Counted from the stretch's first letter, positions 35,275 through 45,120 are shown. The stretch is DNA of 64,000 bases from Cohnella panacarvi Gsoil 349 (GCF_000515335.1 NZ_KI911563.1:841598-905597), one strand, 5' to 3'. Program-made: numbers and translations. Notes: generated by a model not told the origin, from the letters alone.

Positions 35275-36438
35275 TTAAGCTTGGCAAGCCGTTACCGGCG
35301 CTCTCGTCGGCAGCCCTAGCACCCGATAATAGATGTCCTCGTATTGCTTCGTAATCACCTCGTCGCAGAAGAGCGTATGCGCCCGTTGCAACCCGGCTTC
35401 TCTAAAGCTGCGGTACAGGCTCTCGTCCGTCAGCAGCTTAATGGCATGGTTAGCCATTTCCTCGGTATGGCCGATCGGCGACAAATATCCGGTGGCGCCA
35501 TGTTGTACGAGCTCCGGTATACCGCCCGCGGTCGAGCCGATCGTAGGCACGCCGCAAGCCATCGCCTCTAGTCCGACAAGACCGAAGCTTTCCTTCTCCG
35601 ATGGGAGCAGCATCAGATCCGCGATGGAGATGACGTGCGCGACATCGTCTTGCTTGCCAAGAAAATGCACGCGGTCGGCCAGCCCGAGTTTATGTACCTT
35701 CTGCTGGATTTTCGGCAGGTCCGGCCCTTCCCCGACGAGCAGCAACTTGGTCGGCACCTTGGCGCTCACCCGCGCGAAAATATCGACGACGTCTCCCGTC
35801 CGTTTAACCGGCCGGAAGTTCGAAATATGCATCAGAATCTTCTCGCCCGGTCCCGCGAATTCCGCTCTCAGGTCGGAGCAGGAACGAGGATAGTAGATGC
35901 GTTTGTCCACGAAATTATAGGTCAGGTCGATCGGTTCGGTAATATCGAGAAGCTCTCGGGTTTCGCGAATCAAATCCCGGCTTACCGCCGTCACCGCGTC
36001 GCTGTTCCGAATACCGAGACGGATAATATCCTTTAGCGACTCGTCCTGCGCGAGCACGGTTATATCCGTCCCGTGCAGCGTCGTTACGACTTTAAGCCGG
36101 TCGCCCGACATCTGTTTCGCCAAGAACGCGCAGATCGCGTGAGGCACCGCGTAATGGACATGAAGAATATCGAGATTTTGCAGACGCGCCACTTGGTTCA
36201 TTTTACTCGCTAACGATAGATCGTAAGGAGGATATCTGAACACGTAATAATCCGAAACTTCTACCTCGTGATAGAAGATGTTCCGATGGAATTTGCCGAG
36301 TCGGAACGGCATGCTTTGGGTGATAAAATGAATTTCGTGACCTTTCTCGGCCAAAATTTTGCCAAGCTCCGTGGCGACTACGCCGGAACCGCCGAGCGAG
36401 GGATAACAGGTTATACCGATTTTAAGCGGACGACTCAT
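35275..36438 (-). CDS. bshA: N-acetyl-alpha-D-glucosaminyl L-malate synthase (bacillithiol)
   Basis: This 387-residue GT4 glycosyltransferase makes GlcNAc-malate, the first bacillithiol intermediate. YPSLGGSGVVATELG near the N-terminus and PSEKESFGLVGLEAMACGVP (the EX7E motif) near 290 are diagnostic. I chose the ATG eight bases after GGAGG; a further in-frame ATG lies ten codons upstream without a good site. It follows bshB1, giving the first two enzymes together. The third enzyme, BshC, is not in the window. Confidence 0.93.
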   Translation of the reverse strand: MSRPLKIGITCYPSLGGSGVVATELGKILAEKGHEIHFITQSMPFRLGKFHRNIFYHEVEVSDYYVFRYPPYDLSLASKMNQVARLQNLDILHVHYAVPHAICAFLAKQMSGDRLKVVTTLHGTDITVLAQDESLKDIIRLGIRNSDAVTAVSRDLIRETRELLDITEPIDLTYNFVDKRIYYPRSCSDLRAEFAGPGEKILMHISNFRPVKRTGDVVDIFARVSAKVPTKLLLVGEGPDLPKIQQKVHKLGLADRVHFLGKQDDVAHVISIADLMLLPSEKESFGLVGLEAMACGVPTIGSTAGGIPELVQHGATGYLSPIGHTEEMANHAIKLLTDESLYRSFREAGLQRAHTLFCDEVITKQYEDIYYRVLGLPTRAPVTACQA

Positions 36439-36490
36439 CCGAGCGGCCTCCTCTCGTGCTGTGTTCAATGTATTCTCTAGGGGTTATCCG

Positions 36491-37192
36491 TTAGAAGCGA
36501 TCGACCGTCATCGGACCTTTCGGGATGAAGCCTTCCGCGTAAGCGAGTCGCTTCGGTTGCCCGAGCAGCCGATCCCGGGCGACGACCGCTTCCAGATAAG
36601 CCGCGGTAAGCGGGGTTTCCACCCAATCCGCCCGATCGCCCGCCGGCATGAATTGCGAACGGTACGCCTTCAAGGCTTCCATCTTAATCTCTTGCGTGTC
36701 GCTAATGTCCACAAGAAGCTGCGGCACGTGGGCATCGTTAATAAAATAAAAAATAAGCTGGTCCACGTTCCAAGCGGGCATTTCCGGCATATATCGCCGC
36801 AGCTTGGCGCTGAAGACGGCTTCTTCGGCCATTTTGCTGCAGGCGACATGGTCCGGATGCCTATCTATGCCATAGGGTGCGAAGACAAGGCGCGGACGAT
36901 ACGTCCGAATGGCGGCGACCATTCGGTCTATCATCTCCGGAACGGCAGCCAGGCGACGATCCGGCAGCCCAAGATTGTCCCTAACCGCCAGGCCGAGCGT
37001 CTCGGAAGCGGCCCCCGCTTCCCGCAAGCGGGTATCCACGTCCCCGTTCGATGACATCTCGGCGCGGGTCAGATCGATAATGCCCGCTTTAAACCCCGCT
37101 TGGACGTGCTTGGCGATCGTTCCGCCCATGCCGATCTCCGCATCGTCCGCGTGCGCCGCGAAAACGAGCATGTCCAATTTCATATCGCTCAT
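36491..37192 (-). CDS. bshB1: Bacillithiol biosynthesis deacetylase BshB1
   Basis: This 233-residue LmbE/PIG-L zinc deacetylase removes the acetyl group from GlcNAc-malate. Its zinc site is built from [12 protein letters not shown] (about 13-24) and the later HPDH (residues near 116). The usual AHPDD is AHADD here, as in several BshB1 proteins. Its start overlaps the mgsA stop by four bases, and bshA follows 52 bases on. Confidence 0.92.
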   Translation of the reverse strand: MSDMKLDMLVFAAHADDAEIGMGGTIAKHVQAGFKAGIIDLTRAEMSSNGDVDTRLREAGAASETLGLAVRDNLGLPDRRLAAVPEMIDRMVAAIRTYRPRLVFAPYGIDRHPDHVACSKMAEEAVFSAKLRRYMPEMPAWNVDQLIFYFINDAHVPQLLVDISDTQEIKMEALKAYRSQFMPAGDRADWVETPLTAAYLEAVVARDRLLGQPKRLAYAEGFIPKGPMTVDRF

Positions 37193-37611
37193 TCTTCGAT
37201 CCCCGGCTTATATTTGTGCACAAGCTCCCGCCATGCGAAATCTCCGCGTTCGAGCGCCTTAATAAGCAACTCTCCCGTCGCCACGTTCGTCGCCACCGGA
37301 ATCCCTTGCACGTCGCAAAGACGAAGCAACGCGATAATATCGGGCTCGTGAGGCTGAGCCATAAGCGGGTCCCGCAGGAAAATGATGAGGTCCATTTTGT
37401 TCTCCGCGACGAGCGCTCCGATCTGCTGGTCTCCGCCTAGCGGCCCCGACATGAATCGGTGTACGGACAGCTCCGTGTTGTCCATTATTCTAGTGCCCGT
37501 CGTACCGGTCGCGTATAAGCGATGATGCTTGAGCACGTGCTCGTAGGCAATGGCGAAGTTCACCATCTCGTCCTTCTTGCGGTCATGCGCGATAAGTGCG
37601 ATATCCATCAT
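37189..37611 (-). CDS. mgsA: Methylglyoxal synthase
   Basis: This 140-residue enzyme converts dihydroxyacetone phosphate to methylglyoxal, a bypass when phosphosugars accumulate. [19 protein letters not shown] (phosphate loop), and [10 protein letters not shown] with catalytic Asp are intact. It is coupled to bshB1 by an ATGA overlap; bacillithiol is a thiol used to detoxify methylglyoxal, which gives the pairing sense. Confidence 0.96.
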   Translation of the reverse strand: MMDIALIAHDRKKDEMVNFAIAYEHVLKHHRLYATGTTGTRIMDNTELSVHRFMSGPLGGDQQIGALVAENKMDLIIFLRDPLMAQPHEPDIIALLRLCDVQGIPVATNVATGELLIKALERGDFAWRELVHKYKPGIEE

Positions 37612-37649
37612 AGGTGCGATTCTCCTCTGCCGGGTCTTGCGCCCGCGCG

Positions 37650-38453
37650 TTAGTCTAGAAAATGCTCGAACCCATACACCATTCCCGTCGTGGACATTAC
37701 CTTCTTGATTGCCGTATTGACGCCCGGCATGTAGCCTGCCCGGTCATACGAATCGTGGCGGATCTTCAGCGTCTGCCCGAATGCGCCGAATACGACCTCT
37801 TGCTGGGCGAATACGCCCGGAAGCCTTACGCTATGTATGCGGAAGCCGTTGTAGTATCCGCCTCTTGCTCCCTCGATCACTTCTTCTTCGTTCGGATTCC
37901 CTTGCCGCAGCTCCTGGCGCGCCTCGGAGATCCATTCCGCGGTTTTGATCGACGTGCCGGACGGGGCGTCTAATTTCTGATCTCCATGGTATTCAATGAT
38001 TTCCACATGGGGAAAATACTTGGCAGCCATCGCGGAAAACTTCATCATCAGAATCGCCCCGATCGAGAAATTCGGAGCGATTAAGCCGCCGATTCCGCGC
38101 TCCTTGCATTGCTTGTCCAAGTCGACGATCTGCTCCGGCGTAAAGCCGGTCGTGCCCATTACCGGACGAACGCCGTAGCGGATCGCGGTTTCCGTATTCG
38201 GCATGGCGAACCTCGGAGCCGTGAAATCGACCAAGACGTCCGCTTGCGACGACCTTAATGCGTCTTCCAAGTCCGGTTGGACGATCACGCCGGTAGTCGG
38301 CTTGCCGGCAAGCGATCCTGCGTCGACAGGACCCGCGCTTCTGGCTACCGCGGCCACGAGCTTAAGCTCGGGGTCCTCCAATACCATTCGTACGACCTCG
38401 CGGCCCATGCGCCCGCTTGCGCCGGCAACCGCGACCTTAATGATTTGCGACAT
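37650..38453 (-). CDS. dapB: 4-hydroxy-tetrahydrodipicolinate reductase
   Basis: This 267-residue reductase acts in the diaminopimelate/lysine pathway. [14 protein letters not shown] is the NAD(P)H motif (about 7-20), [19 protein letters not shown] carries the catalytic His/Lys region and the substrate-binding loop. The ATG starting MSQIIKV is correct by homology; longer readings enter the upstream TPR gene. dapB-mgsA-bshB1-bshA order is as in B. subtilis. Confidence 0.95.
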   Translation of the reverse strand: MSQIIKVAVAGASGRMGREVVRMVLEDPELKLVAAVARSAGPVDAGSLAGKPTTGVIVQPDLEDALRSSQADVLVDFTAPRFAMPNTETAIRYGVRPVMGTTGFTPEQIVDLDKQCKERGIGGLIAPNFSIGAILMMKFSAMAAKYFPHVEIIEYHGDQKLDAPSGTSIKTAEWISEARQELRQGNPNEEEVIEGARGGYYNGFRIHSVRLPGVFAQQEVVFGAFGQTLKIRHDSYDRAGYMPGVNTAIKKVMSTTGMVYGFEHFLD

Positions 38454-38458
38454 GCGTA

Positions 38459-39007
38459 TCACCTGTTTCTTTTCGGATTGGGGTTCGTATATTGCTGTTT
38501 GATGGAACGACGCCGCTCGGCTCTCACTTCGCGAAGCAATCGGCGAACTTCCTCGCTCTGCGGCTCGAGCGCCTCCGCCTCTCGCAAATACGCCAAGGAG
38601 CTCCGATAATCTCGGCGCAGCCGATAGACGACGCCGAGTAGCAAGTAGGCTTCCACGGAGAGCGGATCGAGCCGAGTCGCCTCTTTCAGTTCTTCGATGC
38701 ACAGCTCCATGTTCGGCGCAGCGGCCTGAAGTCTGAATCTCGCATCGGATATTAGCTGCTTGGCCTTGATCGTCCGGTAGTGCAGCACGTAAGTCGGATC
38801 TTCCGGCGCAAGTTCCAGCGCCTTGAGCGCGTAAGCCATCGCCAGCGGAAGCTTTCCGCTGCGCGCGCACGTTACGGAGCCTTTATAATAATAAGACGCA
38901 TTGTTCGGTTCCGCCGCGATCGCTTGTTGGAAACCGTTCAAGGCAAGCTCGAAATCGCCCTGTAAGATGGCTTCGTACGCTTGCCGGACGTAGGCTTCTC
39001 CGTCCAT
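38459..39007 (-). CDS. Tetratricopeptide-repeat protein
   Basis: This ~182-residue soluble protein has about four TPR units: an N-terminal AYEAILQGDFELALNGFQQA, then YYYKGSVTCARSGKLPLAMAYALKA, and two near the C-terminus ending in a basic tail. I use the ATG nine bases after AAAGGAGG; an earlier ATG abuts that site. It lies five bases upstream of dapB, so the two are co-expressed. No such gene sits here in B. subtilis. The partner is unknown and there is no enzymatic motif. Confidence 0.85.
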   Translation of the reverse strand: MDGEAYVRQAYEAILQGDFELALNGFQQAIAAEPNNASYYYKGSVTCARSGKLPLAMAYALKALELAPEDPTYVLHYRTIKAKQLISDARFRLQAAAPNMELCIEELKEATRLDPLSVEAYLLLGVVYRLRRDYRSSLAYLREAEALEPQSEEVRRLLREVRAERRRSIKQQYTNPNPKRNR

Positions 39008-39051
39008 GCCGACCATCCTCCTTTAATCAGGGATGGTACAGCATATGAAAT

Positions 39052-39420
39052 CTAGCCGTTATCGGTGTCCTTCTTGGTCCATCGGTCGGCGTCCCGCGTA
39101 TTGAACTTCTCCATCACTTTGCGATGGGCTTCCGTCAGATCGATGCCCAAAGCATTCGCGAAGCAAATGACGATAAAGAGAATATCGCCGAGCTCCATCT
39201 CGATGGAATTGTCGGCTTCGTCGCGCTTTTTGGGCTTCTCGCCGAATTCGTGGTTCACTTCCCTGGCGAGTTCCCCGACTTCCTCGGTCATTCGGGCCAG
39301 CATCGCGAGCGGCGAGAAGTATCCTTCCTTGAATTGACCGATATAAGCGTCGACTTCGCGCTGAATATCGGACAGAGGACGCTGCGTTAACGTCTTATCT
39401 GCAATGCGGGATTCTCCCAT
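39052..39420 (-). CDS. ypjD: MazG-like nucleotide pyrophosphohydrolase
   Basis: This 122-residue all-alpha NTP pyrophosphohydrolase has the metal-binding EEVGELAREV and ELGDILF motifs of the MazG/dUTPase-like superfamily. It likely hydrolyses noncanonical nucleoside triphosphates. Size and position before dapB match B. subtilis YpjD. It lies divergent from the YitT-family gene. Confidence 0.9.
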   Translation of the reverse strand: MGESRIADKTLTQRPLSDIQREVDAYIGQFKEGYFSPLAMLARMTEEVGELAREVNHEFGEKPKKRDEADNSIEMELGDILFIVICFANALGIDLTEAHRKVMEKFNTRDADRWTKKDTDNG

Positions 39421-39508
39421 CTACCGGTTCTTTCCTTTCGCGAAGGTTTCAATCCTATGTTAGCGTAAGACGTTATCGAAAACAAATGCATTTTTGGAGG
39501 GATTGACG

Positions 39509-40378
39509 ATGAACCGCACTCGTTTGTGGAACGCTGTTAAAAGCTGGAGTCTCATTGTCGCCGGCACGGCCATATACGCCTTCGGGCTTCAATATTTCAT
39601 CATTCCGAACATGCTGATGGAAGGCGGCGTAACCGGCGTAGCGGTGCTTCTGAATTACGCGGCGGATCTGCCCGTGTACTTAACGTCTCTCCTCATCAAT
39701 CTGCCTCTCTTCCTGCTCGGCTGGCGCCAATTGGGCAAGAGCGCCATGATCTACACGTTCGCGGGCACGCTGCTGCTCTCCGCGTTCCTATGGGTAGCCG
39801 AGAAGCTCGTGGAGGAAGGCGGAATGACTCCATTCCGCTCGCAGCAAGATTTCATCCTGGTCGTTCTCTATGCGGGGGTTACGCTGGGCGCCGGACTCGG
39901 ACTCGTGTTCCGCGGCGGCGGCACGACGGGAGGAGTCGATATCGTCGCCCGCATACTCCATCGGATGCGTGGTTGGAGCATGGGACAGATCATTCTTTCG
40001 CTCGACGTGCTTATCTTGGGTATATCGCTGCTGTTCATCCCGAAGGAAAAAGTGTTGTATACGCTCGTCAGCGTCTTTATCGCTTCCAAGGTGATCGATT
40101 TCATCCAAGAGGGAGCTTACGCGGCTAAAGCGTTCACGATTCTATGCCATGAGCCGGAGAAGCTCGCCGCCGAGATCACCCGCGAGCTCGATCGGGGAGT
40201 CACCCTGATGCCCGCGGTCGGCGGATTCTCCAAAGAACCGAAAACAATCGTCTACTGCGTCGTCAGCCGCTTCGAAATCCGCAAATTAAAAAGCCTCGTT
40301 CGTCTTCACGACAAACGGGCTTTCATCGTCATTAACGACGTGCATGACGTGCTGGGAGAAGGGTTCCGCGAGGAATAA
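39509..40378 (+). CDS. YitT family membrane protein
   Basis: This ~289-residue protein has five to six transmembrane segments (DUF161, with the FRGGGTTGGVDIVARIL signature) and a C-terminal cytosolic DUF2179 domain (about 215-285). Function of the family is unknown. The ATG eight bases after GGAGG is used; a TTG five codons upstream is within that site. In position it corresponds to B. subtilis ypjC, but here it is on the plus strand, opposite to its neighbours, so it has been inverted. Confidence 0.9.
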   Translation: MNRTRLWNAVKSWSLIVAGTAIYAFGLQYFIIPNMLMEGGVTGVAVLLNYAADLPVYLTSLLINLPLFLLGWRQLGKSAMIYTFAGTLLLSAFLWVAEKLVEEGGMTPFRSQQDFILVVLYAGVTLGAGLGLVFRGGGTTGGVDIVARILHRMRGWSMGQIILSLDVLILGISLLFIPKEKVLYTLVSVFIASKVIDFIQEGAYAAKAFTILCHEPEKLAAEITRELDRGVTLMPAVGGFSKEPKTIVYCVVSRFEIRKLKSLVRLHDKRAFIVINDVHDVLGEGFREE

Positions 40379-40401
40379 ACAGCTTGGACACGGCTTGCAC
40401 A

Positions 40402-41373
40402 TTAACGGTTTCTCCACCGCTTCAGCAGACGTTCCGCGGCGTCTTCGCGAACTTCGCCGTCGTTCTTTCTCGTCATGCCCGCAACGCCTTCATCCTTGTA
40501 TCTGCGCCAACCGGCCCACGTTAGAACGGTGACGATGAACGATCCCATCATCGCGGTCCACCCCCAGGAGGCTCCGGCAACGGCGGGCACGACGGCGGAC
40601 GGTTCGTCCGAAGCGCCGGGGAATACCGCAAGCAGCGCTTCCTCGAGCGGCTGCAACGCCCCGTGGGCGAGCGCCAGATTGCTGGATTCGGAACCGATCA
40701 CGATGGAGGCGTAGCGCAGGACGCTGTCGCCGCGAACGACGTTTAGAGGCGCCGTCTCCAAGAGCGCGGACGTCCGGATGAGCCCGTAATGGGATCGCAG
40801 ACGGTTTACCGCTACCCCGGCACCGATCAGGTCAGCTCCTCGGACGGTTTCCCCGCCATCCCCGTTAAGCGCAACGCGCAACGCTCTTAAATCTTCCGCG
40901 ATTACCGTACGATAGTCGTGCCATAGCGGCTGCGTCGGATTCGCCATCGCGTCCGCAGCCAGCAATAAAGAAGCCGCTTCCTCCTTCAACCGCCGCTTGT
41001 CCGGCGCGGCAAGGGCAATCGAACGCTTCGTCTGCTTCAATTGCTCCCCAAGCGCTTGCATGCCGTCTATTAAAGCCGCATCCGACAACGGAAGCGAATC
41101 ATACCGTTGCTGCACGACGACCGCGCTTTGCGACATGAGAGAGACGTCGTCCTCATTGACGGCACGATACAATACGGTTGCCGAACGCAAAAAATGATCG
41201 TATTCCTCCAAGGAGGAAGAGGAAACATCCGCGATATCCCGTGCCTCCGAGCCGTGTTGCACGGCATCCGAATCGTAGACGCCGCCGTTTGCCGCGCCAG
41301 GCAGCGCTAACAGCAAGGCGACTGCCGATACGACGCTTAATCCCAACCTTCGCGCGCTCTTCAGCCCTCTCAC
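40402..41373 (-). CDS. ypjB: Sporulation protein YpjB
   Basis: The ~323-residue product has an N-terminal signal peptide (about 10-30), a long helical extracytoplasmic region, and a C-terminal transmembrane segment (about 272-290) followed by a short basic tail. This matches the YpjB sporulation family in topology and position between ypjA and ypjC. I prefer a GTG eight bases after GGAGG over an ATG that lies almost on top of that site. Molecular role is unknown. Confidence 0.82.
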   Translation of the reverse strand: MRGLKSARRLGLSVVSAVALLLALPGAANGGVYDSDAVQHGSEARDIADVSSSSLEEYDHFLRSATVLYRAVNEDDVSLMSQSAVVVQQRYDSLPLSDAALIDGMQALGEQLKQTKRSIALAAPDKRRLKEEAASLLLAADAMANPTQPLWHDYRTVIAEDLRALRVALNGDGGETVRGADLIGAGVAVNRLRSHYGLIRTSALLETAPLNVVRGDSVLRYASIVIGSESSNLALAHGALQPLEEALLAVFPGASDEPSAVVPAVAGASWGWTAMMGSFIVTVLTWAGWRRYKDEGVAGMTRKNDGEVREDAAERLLKRWRNR

Positions 41374-41425
41374 GGACATCCCCTCCTACCTTTAACGTAT
41401 GAGGGTCTATCCGAGACTAGAACGG

Positions 41426-42070
41426 CTAGTCCAGCTTTTTCTCGTTCGTCGCGAATCTAGCCAACGCTGCCGCCGACACGCTAAAGGCCGTCAGCAGGAA
41501 AGTAAACCATCCGACCGCCAGCAGGTCGTCGTCCAGCTGCCACGGAAGCGAAGGATACACATCGAACGTGTAATCGATCGTGTCGTTCAGGAAAGTCCAG
41601 CCCGCGGCGACGATCAACGAAACCCAACCGAACGTGAAAAACCTCGCGTAGAGCAGAGCGGTAACCGCCATCGCCGAATGCCCGATCACGAGCATCCAAT
41701 GCTCCCATACGAGAATATCGCCCTGGGCTTGTCCCCAGAAAATAATGACGGTCGCCCATATGCCGTATTTGACCGACGTCACGACGCCGAGCGCTTCCAC
41801 GATTCCGCGGACCGTACCCGCGACAGCCGATTCCGAGTGTGCGGGCTGCAGCCAAAGCCATAATACCGCGAGCGCGAAAAAGAGCGAAGCCGTCGGACTA
41901 TCCGGAACGAACGGAATATGCCACATCGGATGGTCGTCCCACGTACGTATCAGTTGATTCTTATACCAGTAATAACCGTATGCCGTCCCTGGAATGTAGA
42001 TGATCATCATGAGCCATAGCGTCTTGCGGTGCAACAAGAGCGTTCTGGATTGCAGCAAAAGCCAACTCAA
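41426..42070 (-). CDS. ypjA: DUF1405 membrane protein YpjA
   Basis: This 214-residue protein has about six transmembrane helices and the DUF1405 pattern WYKNQLIRTWDDHPMWHIPF between helices one and two. The start is a TTG with GGAGGAG five bases upstream. In B. subtilis ypjA follows qcrC exactly as here; a terminator separates them in this window. Function is unknown. Confidence 0.87.
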   Translation of the reverse strand: MSWLLLQSRTLLLHRKTLWLMMIIYIPGTAYGYYWYKNQLIRTWDDHPMWHIPFVPDSPTASLFFALAVLWLWLQPAHSESAVAGTVRGIVEALGVVTSVKYGIWATVIIFWGQAQGDILVWEHWMLVIGHSAMAVTALLYARFFTFGWVSLIVAAGWTFLNDTIDYTFDVYPSLPWQLDDDLLAVGWFTFLLTAFSVSAAALARFATNEKKLD

Positions 42071-42095
42071 TCGGACTCCTCCTAAACAAACGCAT

Positions 42096-42136
42096 TAAGA
42101 AAAAATGGTGACGCTCGTCTTGCCGGCGCCACCATT
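42096..42136 (-). terminator. Intrinsic terminator after qcrC
   Basis: AATGGTGGCGC pairs with GCGTCACCATT (one G-U) and runs into TTTTTTCTT on the minus strand, closing the qcr operon. Confidence 0.85.
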
Positions 42137-42162
42137 CGGGATTGAACTGATTATGTCCGTCG

Positions 42163-43038
42163 TTACTCTGCCGCGGCTGCTTTCTGCTTAGACAGCCAAG
42201 TCGCGACTTTCTCGATTTGATCATCCGTAAGCGTTCCTTTGAAAGGAGGCATTCCTTCGCCTTTGCCGTTCATGATCGCATCGAAGAGCTCTTCTTTCGA
42301 ACGCGCGTCGCCGATGCCGCGAAGCGCAGGCCCTACGCCGCCTTCAAGCTCGGAGCCGTGGCAAGTGATACATGCCGCTTGCGTCATCGTCTCCGTGAAA
42401 GCAACGTCTTCCGCTTCGACCATCGCAGGGATCTTCTCTTTGCCGGGTACCCAGCGTCCGAGACCCTTCTCGATCGACTCTTCGTTCTTGATCTCGCGCT
42501 CGATATGCTCCGGAATGACTCCGTTCTTCGCGAGCTCGTGCTGATAGTGGTCCCAAGACACCCATGTCAGATAAGCGATCGCGGCGAGCGATACGAGCAT
42601 CAAAGAAGATGCGATCGGACGTCTGTAGAAGCGGCGCTCCTTGCCCGTGTCGAGGAACGGCGCAAGCAAGAGGGCGATGAACGGAATACCGGAAAGACCT
42701 AGAATCCCGAGCACGATATAGTCTCCGGATGCGTAAGGATACTTGAGGAGCTGGTACAAGAACAGGAAGTACCAGTCCGGCATCGGGATGAACGAACTGT
42801 TAAGCGGGTCCGCCGGATAGCCGAGCGGAGCCGGTTCCGCGATAACGAGCACGAGGAAACCGACCAATACGACGACGCCTACCATCCATTCCTTGAGCAA
42901 GAAGTTCGGGATAAAAGCTTCCGACTTGCCCGGGAATGCGGTGTAATCCGGCGGCGAAACGTTCGACTTGGCGCGTTTCCGAATGCGCGAGTCGCCTACG
43001 TATACGATTTTCTCATTAGGATCATGTTTATGTGCCAA
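42163..43038 (-). CDS. qcrC: Menaquinol:cytochrome c reductase, cytochrome b/c subunit
   Basis: This 291-residue subunit joins the last helices of a cytochrome b (subunit IV-like, with PDWYF at about 87-91, the quinol-site PEWY equivalent) to a C-terminal cytochrome c domain with one haem site, CITCH near 226, and a distal Met in GMPPF. It passes electrons from the Rieske centre to cytochrome c. Three to four transmembrane helices anchor it. The final gene of qcrABC. Confidence 0.96.
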   Translation of the reverse strand: MAHKHDPNEKIVYVGDSRIRKRAKSNVSPPDYTAFPGKSEAFIPNFLLKEWMVGVVVLVGFLVLVIAEPAPLGYPADPLNSSFIPMPDWYFLFLYQLLKYPYASGDYIVLGILGLSGIPFIALLLAPFLDTGKERRFYRRPIASSLMLVSLAAIAYLTWVSWDHYQHELAKNGVIPEHIEREIKNEESIEKGLGRWVPGKEKIPAMVEAEDVAFTETMTQAACITCHGSELEGGVGPALRGIGDARSKEELFDAIMNGKGEGMPPFKGTLTDDQIEKVATWLSKQKAAAAE

Positions 43039-43057
43039 CGCTAGCCACTCCCTTCTG

Positions 43058-43729
43058 TTACAGCGGCCCGGAGATGCCCTGTTTACGAATCATAATGAAG
43101 TGTCCGGCAAGCAGGGCGAGCAACGCGCCTGGCAAGAAGAACACGTGGATAGCGAAGAACCGGGTCAGCGTTTGCGCGCCTACGATCGTACCGCCGTTCA
43201 TCAATTCCTTGATGTAATCGCCCAAGTACGGCACGGAGCCCGCGATTTCCAGACCTACCTTCGTCGCGTAGTAAGCTTTGTTGTCCCAAGGAAGCAAATA
43301 TCCCGTGAAACCGAGGCCCAGCATGACGAAGAAAATCAACATACCGACGATCCAGTTCATTTCGCGCGGCGCCTTGTAGGAACCGGTGAAGAACACCCGA
43401 AGGGTATGTAGGAACATCATTACGATTACTAGACTTGCGCCCCAGTGGTGCATGCCGCGAACGATCGCACCGAAGGCTACCTGATGCTGGAGATAGTCAA
43501 CGCTGTAATAAGCGTTAATGATATCCGGCACGTAATACATCGTCAGAAACATACCCGACAAAATTTGAATGACGGTAATGAAAAACGTCAACCCGCCGAA
43601 GCAGTAGACGAAAGCCGAGAAATGATGAGCCGGGTTAACGTGCTCAGGCACCTCGTGATCGGCGATATCGCGCCACATCGGAGTGATGTCGAGACGTTCG
43701 TCAATCCAATTGTACATACTTTTGAACAT
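43058..43729 (-). CDS. qcrB: Menaquinol:cytochrome c reductase, cytochrome b6 subunit
   Basis: This 223-residue cytochrome b6-type protein has four transmembrane helices and two pairs of haem-ligating histidines (GMHHWGASLV with H-x14-H spacing to later FLHTLR, and in helix four FFAIHVFFLPG). The complex oxidises menaquinol and pumps protons by the Q cycle. Split b6 plus QcrC is the Bacillales arrangement. Confidence 0.96.
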   Translation of the reverse strand: MFKSMYNWIDERLDITPMWRDIADHEVPEHVNPAHHFSAFVYCFGGLTFFITVIQILSGMFLTMYYVPDIINAYYSVDYLQHQVAFGAIVRGMHHWGASLVIVMMFLHTLRVFFTGSYKAPREMNWIVGMLIFFVMLGLGFTGYLLPWDNKAYYATKVGLEIAGSVPYLGDYIKELMNGGTIVGAQTLTRFFAIHVFFLPGALLALLAGHFIMIRKQGISGPL

Positions 43730-43752
43730 GGGACTGAGAAGCCCTCCTTCTG

Positions 43753-44283
43753 CTACGCGCGAGTATTCGGCTCAATCGGTCCGAGGTACACCCAGCCGTT
43801 GTCCAATTTCACTTCGTACTCATCCAGCGATTTAGGTGCGACCGCCAAGGTTTTTCCGTCTTTGGTATATCTTGCCCCGTGACAAGGACAATGGTACTCC
43901 GTCGGGGATTCCGCAGCCCAGCTCACCGTACATCCAAGGTGCTTACATACGGGGGACAAAGCGAAGATTTTGCCGTCATCGCCTTTCGCGATCCATGCGG
44001 ACAGCTTCGGATCGCTCTCGTACCAGCCGTCCACCTGATGAACTTTGAACTTCACCTCGGTCGGTTCGCTCGTCACTTTGCTTTCTTCGATAACTTTAAC
44101 GAAATTACCTTTTTCCTTCTTTTGCAATATAGGATCTACAGCAAAGCGGATCATCGGTAAAATGGCGCCGCCTGCCATGAAGGCCCCTGCTCCGCCCAGC
44201 GTATACGACAAAAACTGCCTTCTTGTCATTTCTTTGCGCTGAGCCGGTGCGTGCGCGGTATCTTGCTGCTTATTGTGGTCCAT
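43753..44283 (-). CDS. qcrA: Menaquinol:cytochrome c reductase, Rieske iron-sulfur subunit
   Basis: This 176-residue Rieske protein begins with a twin-arginine signal anchor (TRRQFLSY followed by a hydrophobic helix). The [2Fe-2S] cluster ligands are in CKHLGC and CPCHG. GGGGG lies eight bases before the ATG. It is the first gene of qcrABC, read from a strong promoter. Confidence 0.96.
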   Translation of the reverse strand: MDHNKQQDTAHAPAQRKEMTRRQFLSYTLGGAGAFMAGGAILPMIRFAVDPILQKKEKGNFVKVIEESKVTSEPTEVKFKVHQVDGWYESDPKLSAWIAKGDDGKIFALSPVCKHLGCTVSWAAESPTEYHCPCHGARYTKDGKTLAVAPKSLDEYEVKLDNGWVYLGPIEPNTRA

Positions 44284-44357
44284 TCATTCTACCCCCTTTG
44301 CCCCACCAATCTCTTGTCCGATACGGACTTTAACAGTTTGTTCACAAGGACATAACT

Positions 44358-44386
44358 ATAATAGCCCACGCGATATAGAGCGTCAA
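44358..44386 (-). promoter_or_regulatory. qcrA: Promoter of qcrABC
   Basis: TTGACG and TATTAT are separated by 17 bases on the minus strand, about 75 bases before qcrA. This is a near-consensus sigma-A promoter. Confidence 0.7.
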
Positions 44387-44538
44387 GAATCGGCCGCCGA
44401 GTTTCCCCGCCCCGTGCGAAATGCAGGGTTAAAATGTTCTCAAATTGTCACATTTCTCCGTGGGATATCTCGCCATATTGTTTGCTACAGGGCGGCTTAT
44501 TTATGCGTCCCGATAACAACATCGCATGCAAGCTGCGC

Positions 44539-44970
44539 TTAATCTTTGCCTGCGCCCGCCCGCCACATCGCCATAACGGCTTGTCGCAGGGCGTCGGGAT
44601 CCGGCTGCTCCGCGTCGTCGGCCGGCTGAACGACGAGACTCGCTTCCGTAACGCTTTCCGGAACGCCTCCTGCTTGTCCGCTCACGACGACCACGTAACG
44701 GAAACCGCTCTTTTTCAGCCGCGCGACGAGTTCTTTCGCCCCTTCGGAGCCGTCTCCTCCGGCCCGATCGTAATGGTAGGCGGGCATCGTGACCGTCCGC
44801 CCGTGGAAAGCTTTCTCCAGCGGCGATAACCAGTCGCCCGTCTTAAGAATTCGTTCCGTCGCTTCCCATGGCGACTCCGCGCCGGTTAACCCGGATACCG
44901 GAAGCAAGCACGTGTCGAGGAACGGCTGCAGTTCAGCCCAGCTTTCCTCGCTTATTTCGTTAAACTTCAT
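44539..44970 (-). CDS. ypiF: DUF2487 protein YpiF
   Basis: This 143-residue soluble protein matches the YpiF/DUF2487 family by length, the KFNEISEESWAELQPFLDTCLLPVSGL opening style and its place before qcrABC. Function is unknown. It is followed by about 250 bases with the qcr promoter. Confidence 0.8.
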   Translation of the reverse strand: MKFNEISEESWAELQPFLDTCLLPVSGLTGAESPWEATERILKTGDWLSPLEKAFHGRTVTMPAYHYDRAGGDGSEGAKELVARLKKSGFRYVVVVSGQAGGVPESVTEASLVVQPADDAEQPDPDALRQAVMAMWRAGAGKD

Positions 44971-45001
44971 CTTTCTCTCTCCTTGCGCGATCGACTGCGT
45001 C

Positions 45002-45029
45002 CAACCTACAACCTACAACCTACATCCTA
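45002..45029. repeat. Short AACCTAC tandem repeat
   Basis: Four copies of a seven-base AACCTAC unit, the last imperfect, lie upstream of ypiF. No function is evident. Confidence 0.6.
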
Positions 45030-45053
45030 CTGCAAAAACGTCTGCATTAAAAG

Positions 45054-45079
45054 AAAAACCCAACCGCGAGGTCGGGCTT
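45054..45079 (-). terminator. Intrinsic terminator after the IDEAL gene
   Basis: A ten-pair stem (AAGCCCGACC with GGTTGGGTTT, two G-U pairs, loop TCGC) runs into a T-rich tail on the minus strand. Confidence 0.75.
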
Positions 45080-45120
45080 GCCTAGAACTATGAGTTGACC
45101 GGCGTGCGGTCTTGCGAAAT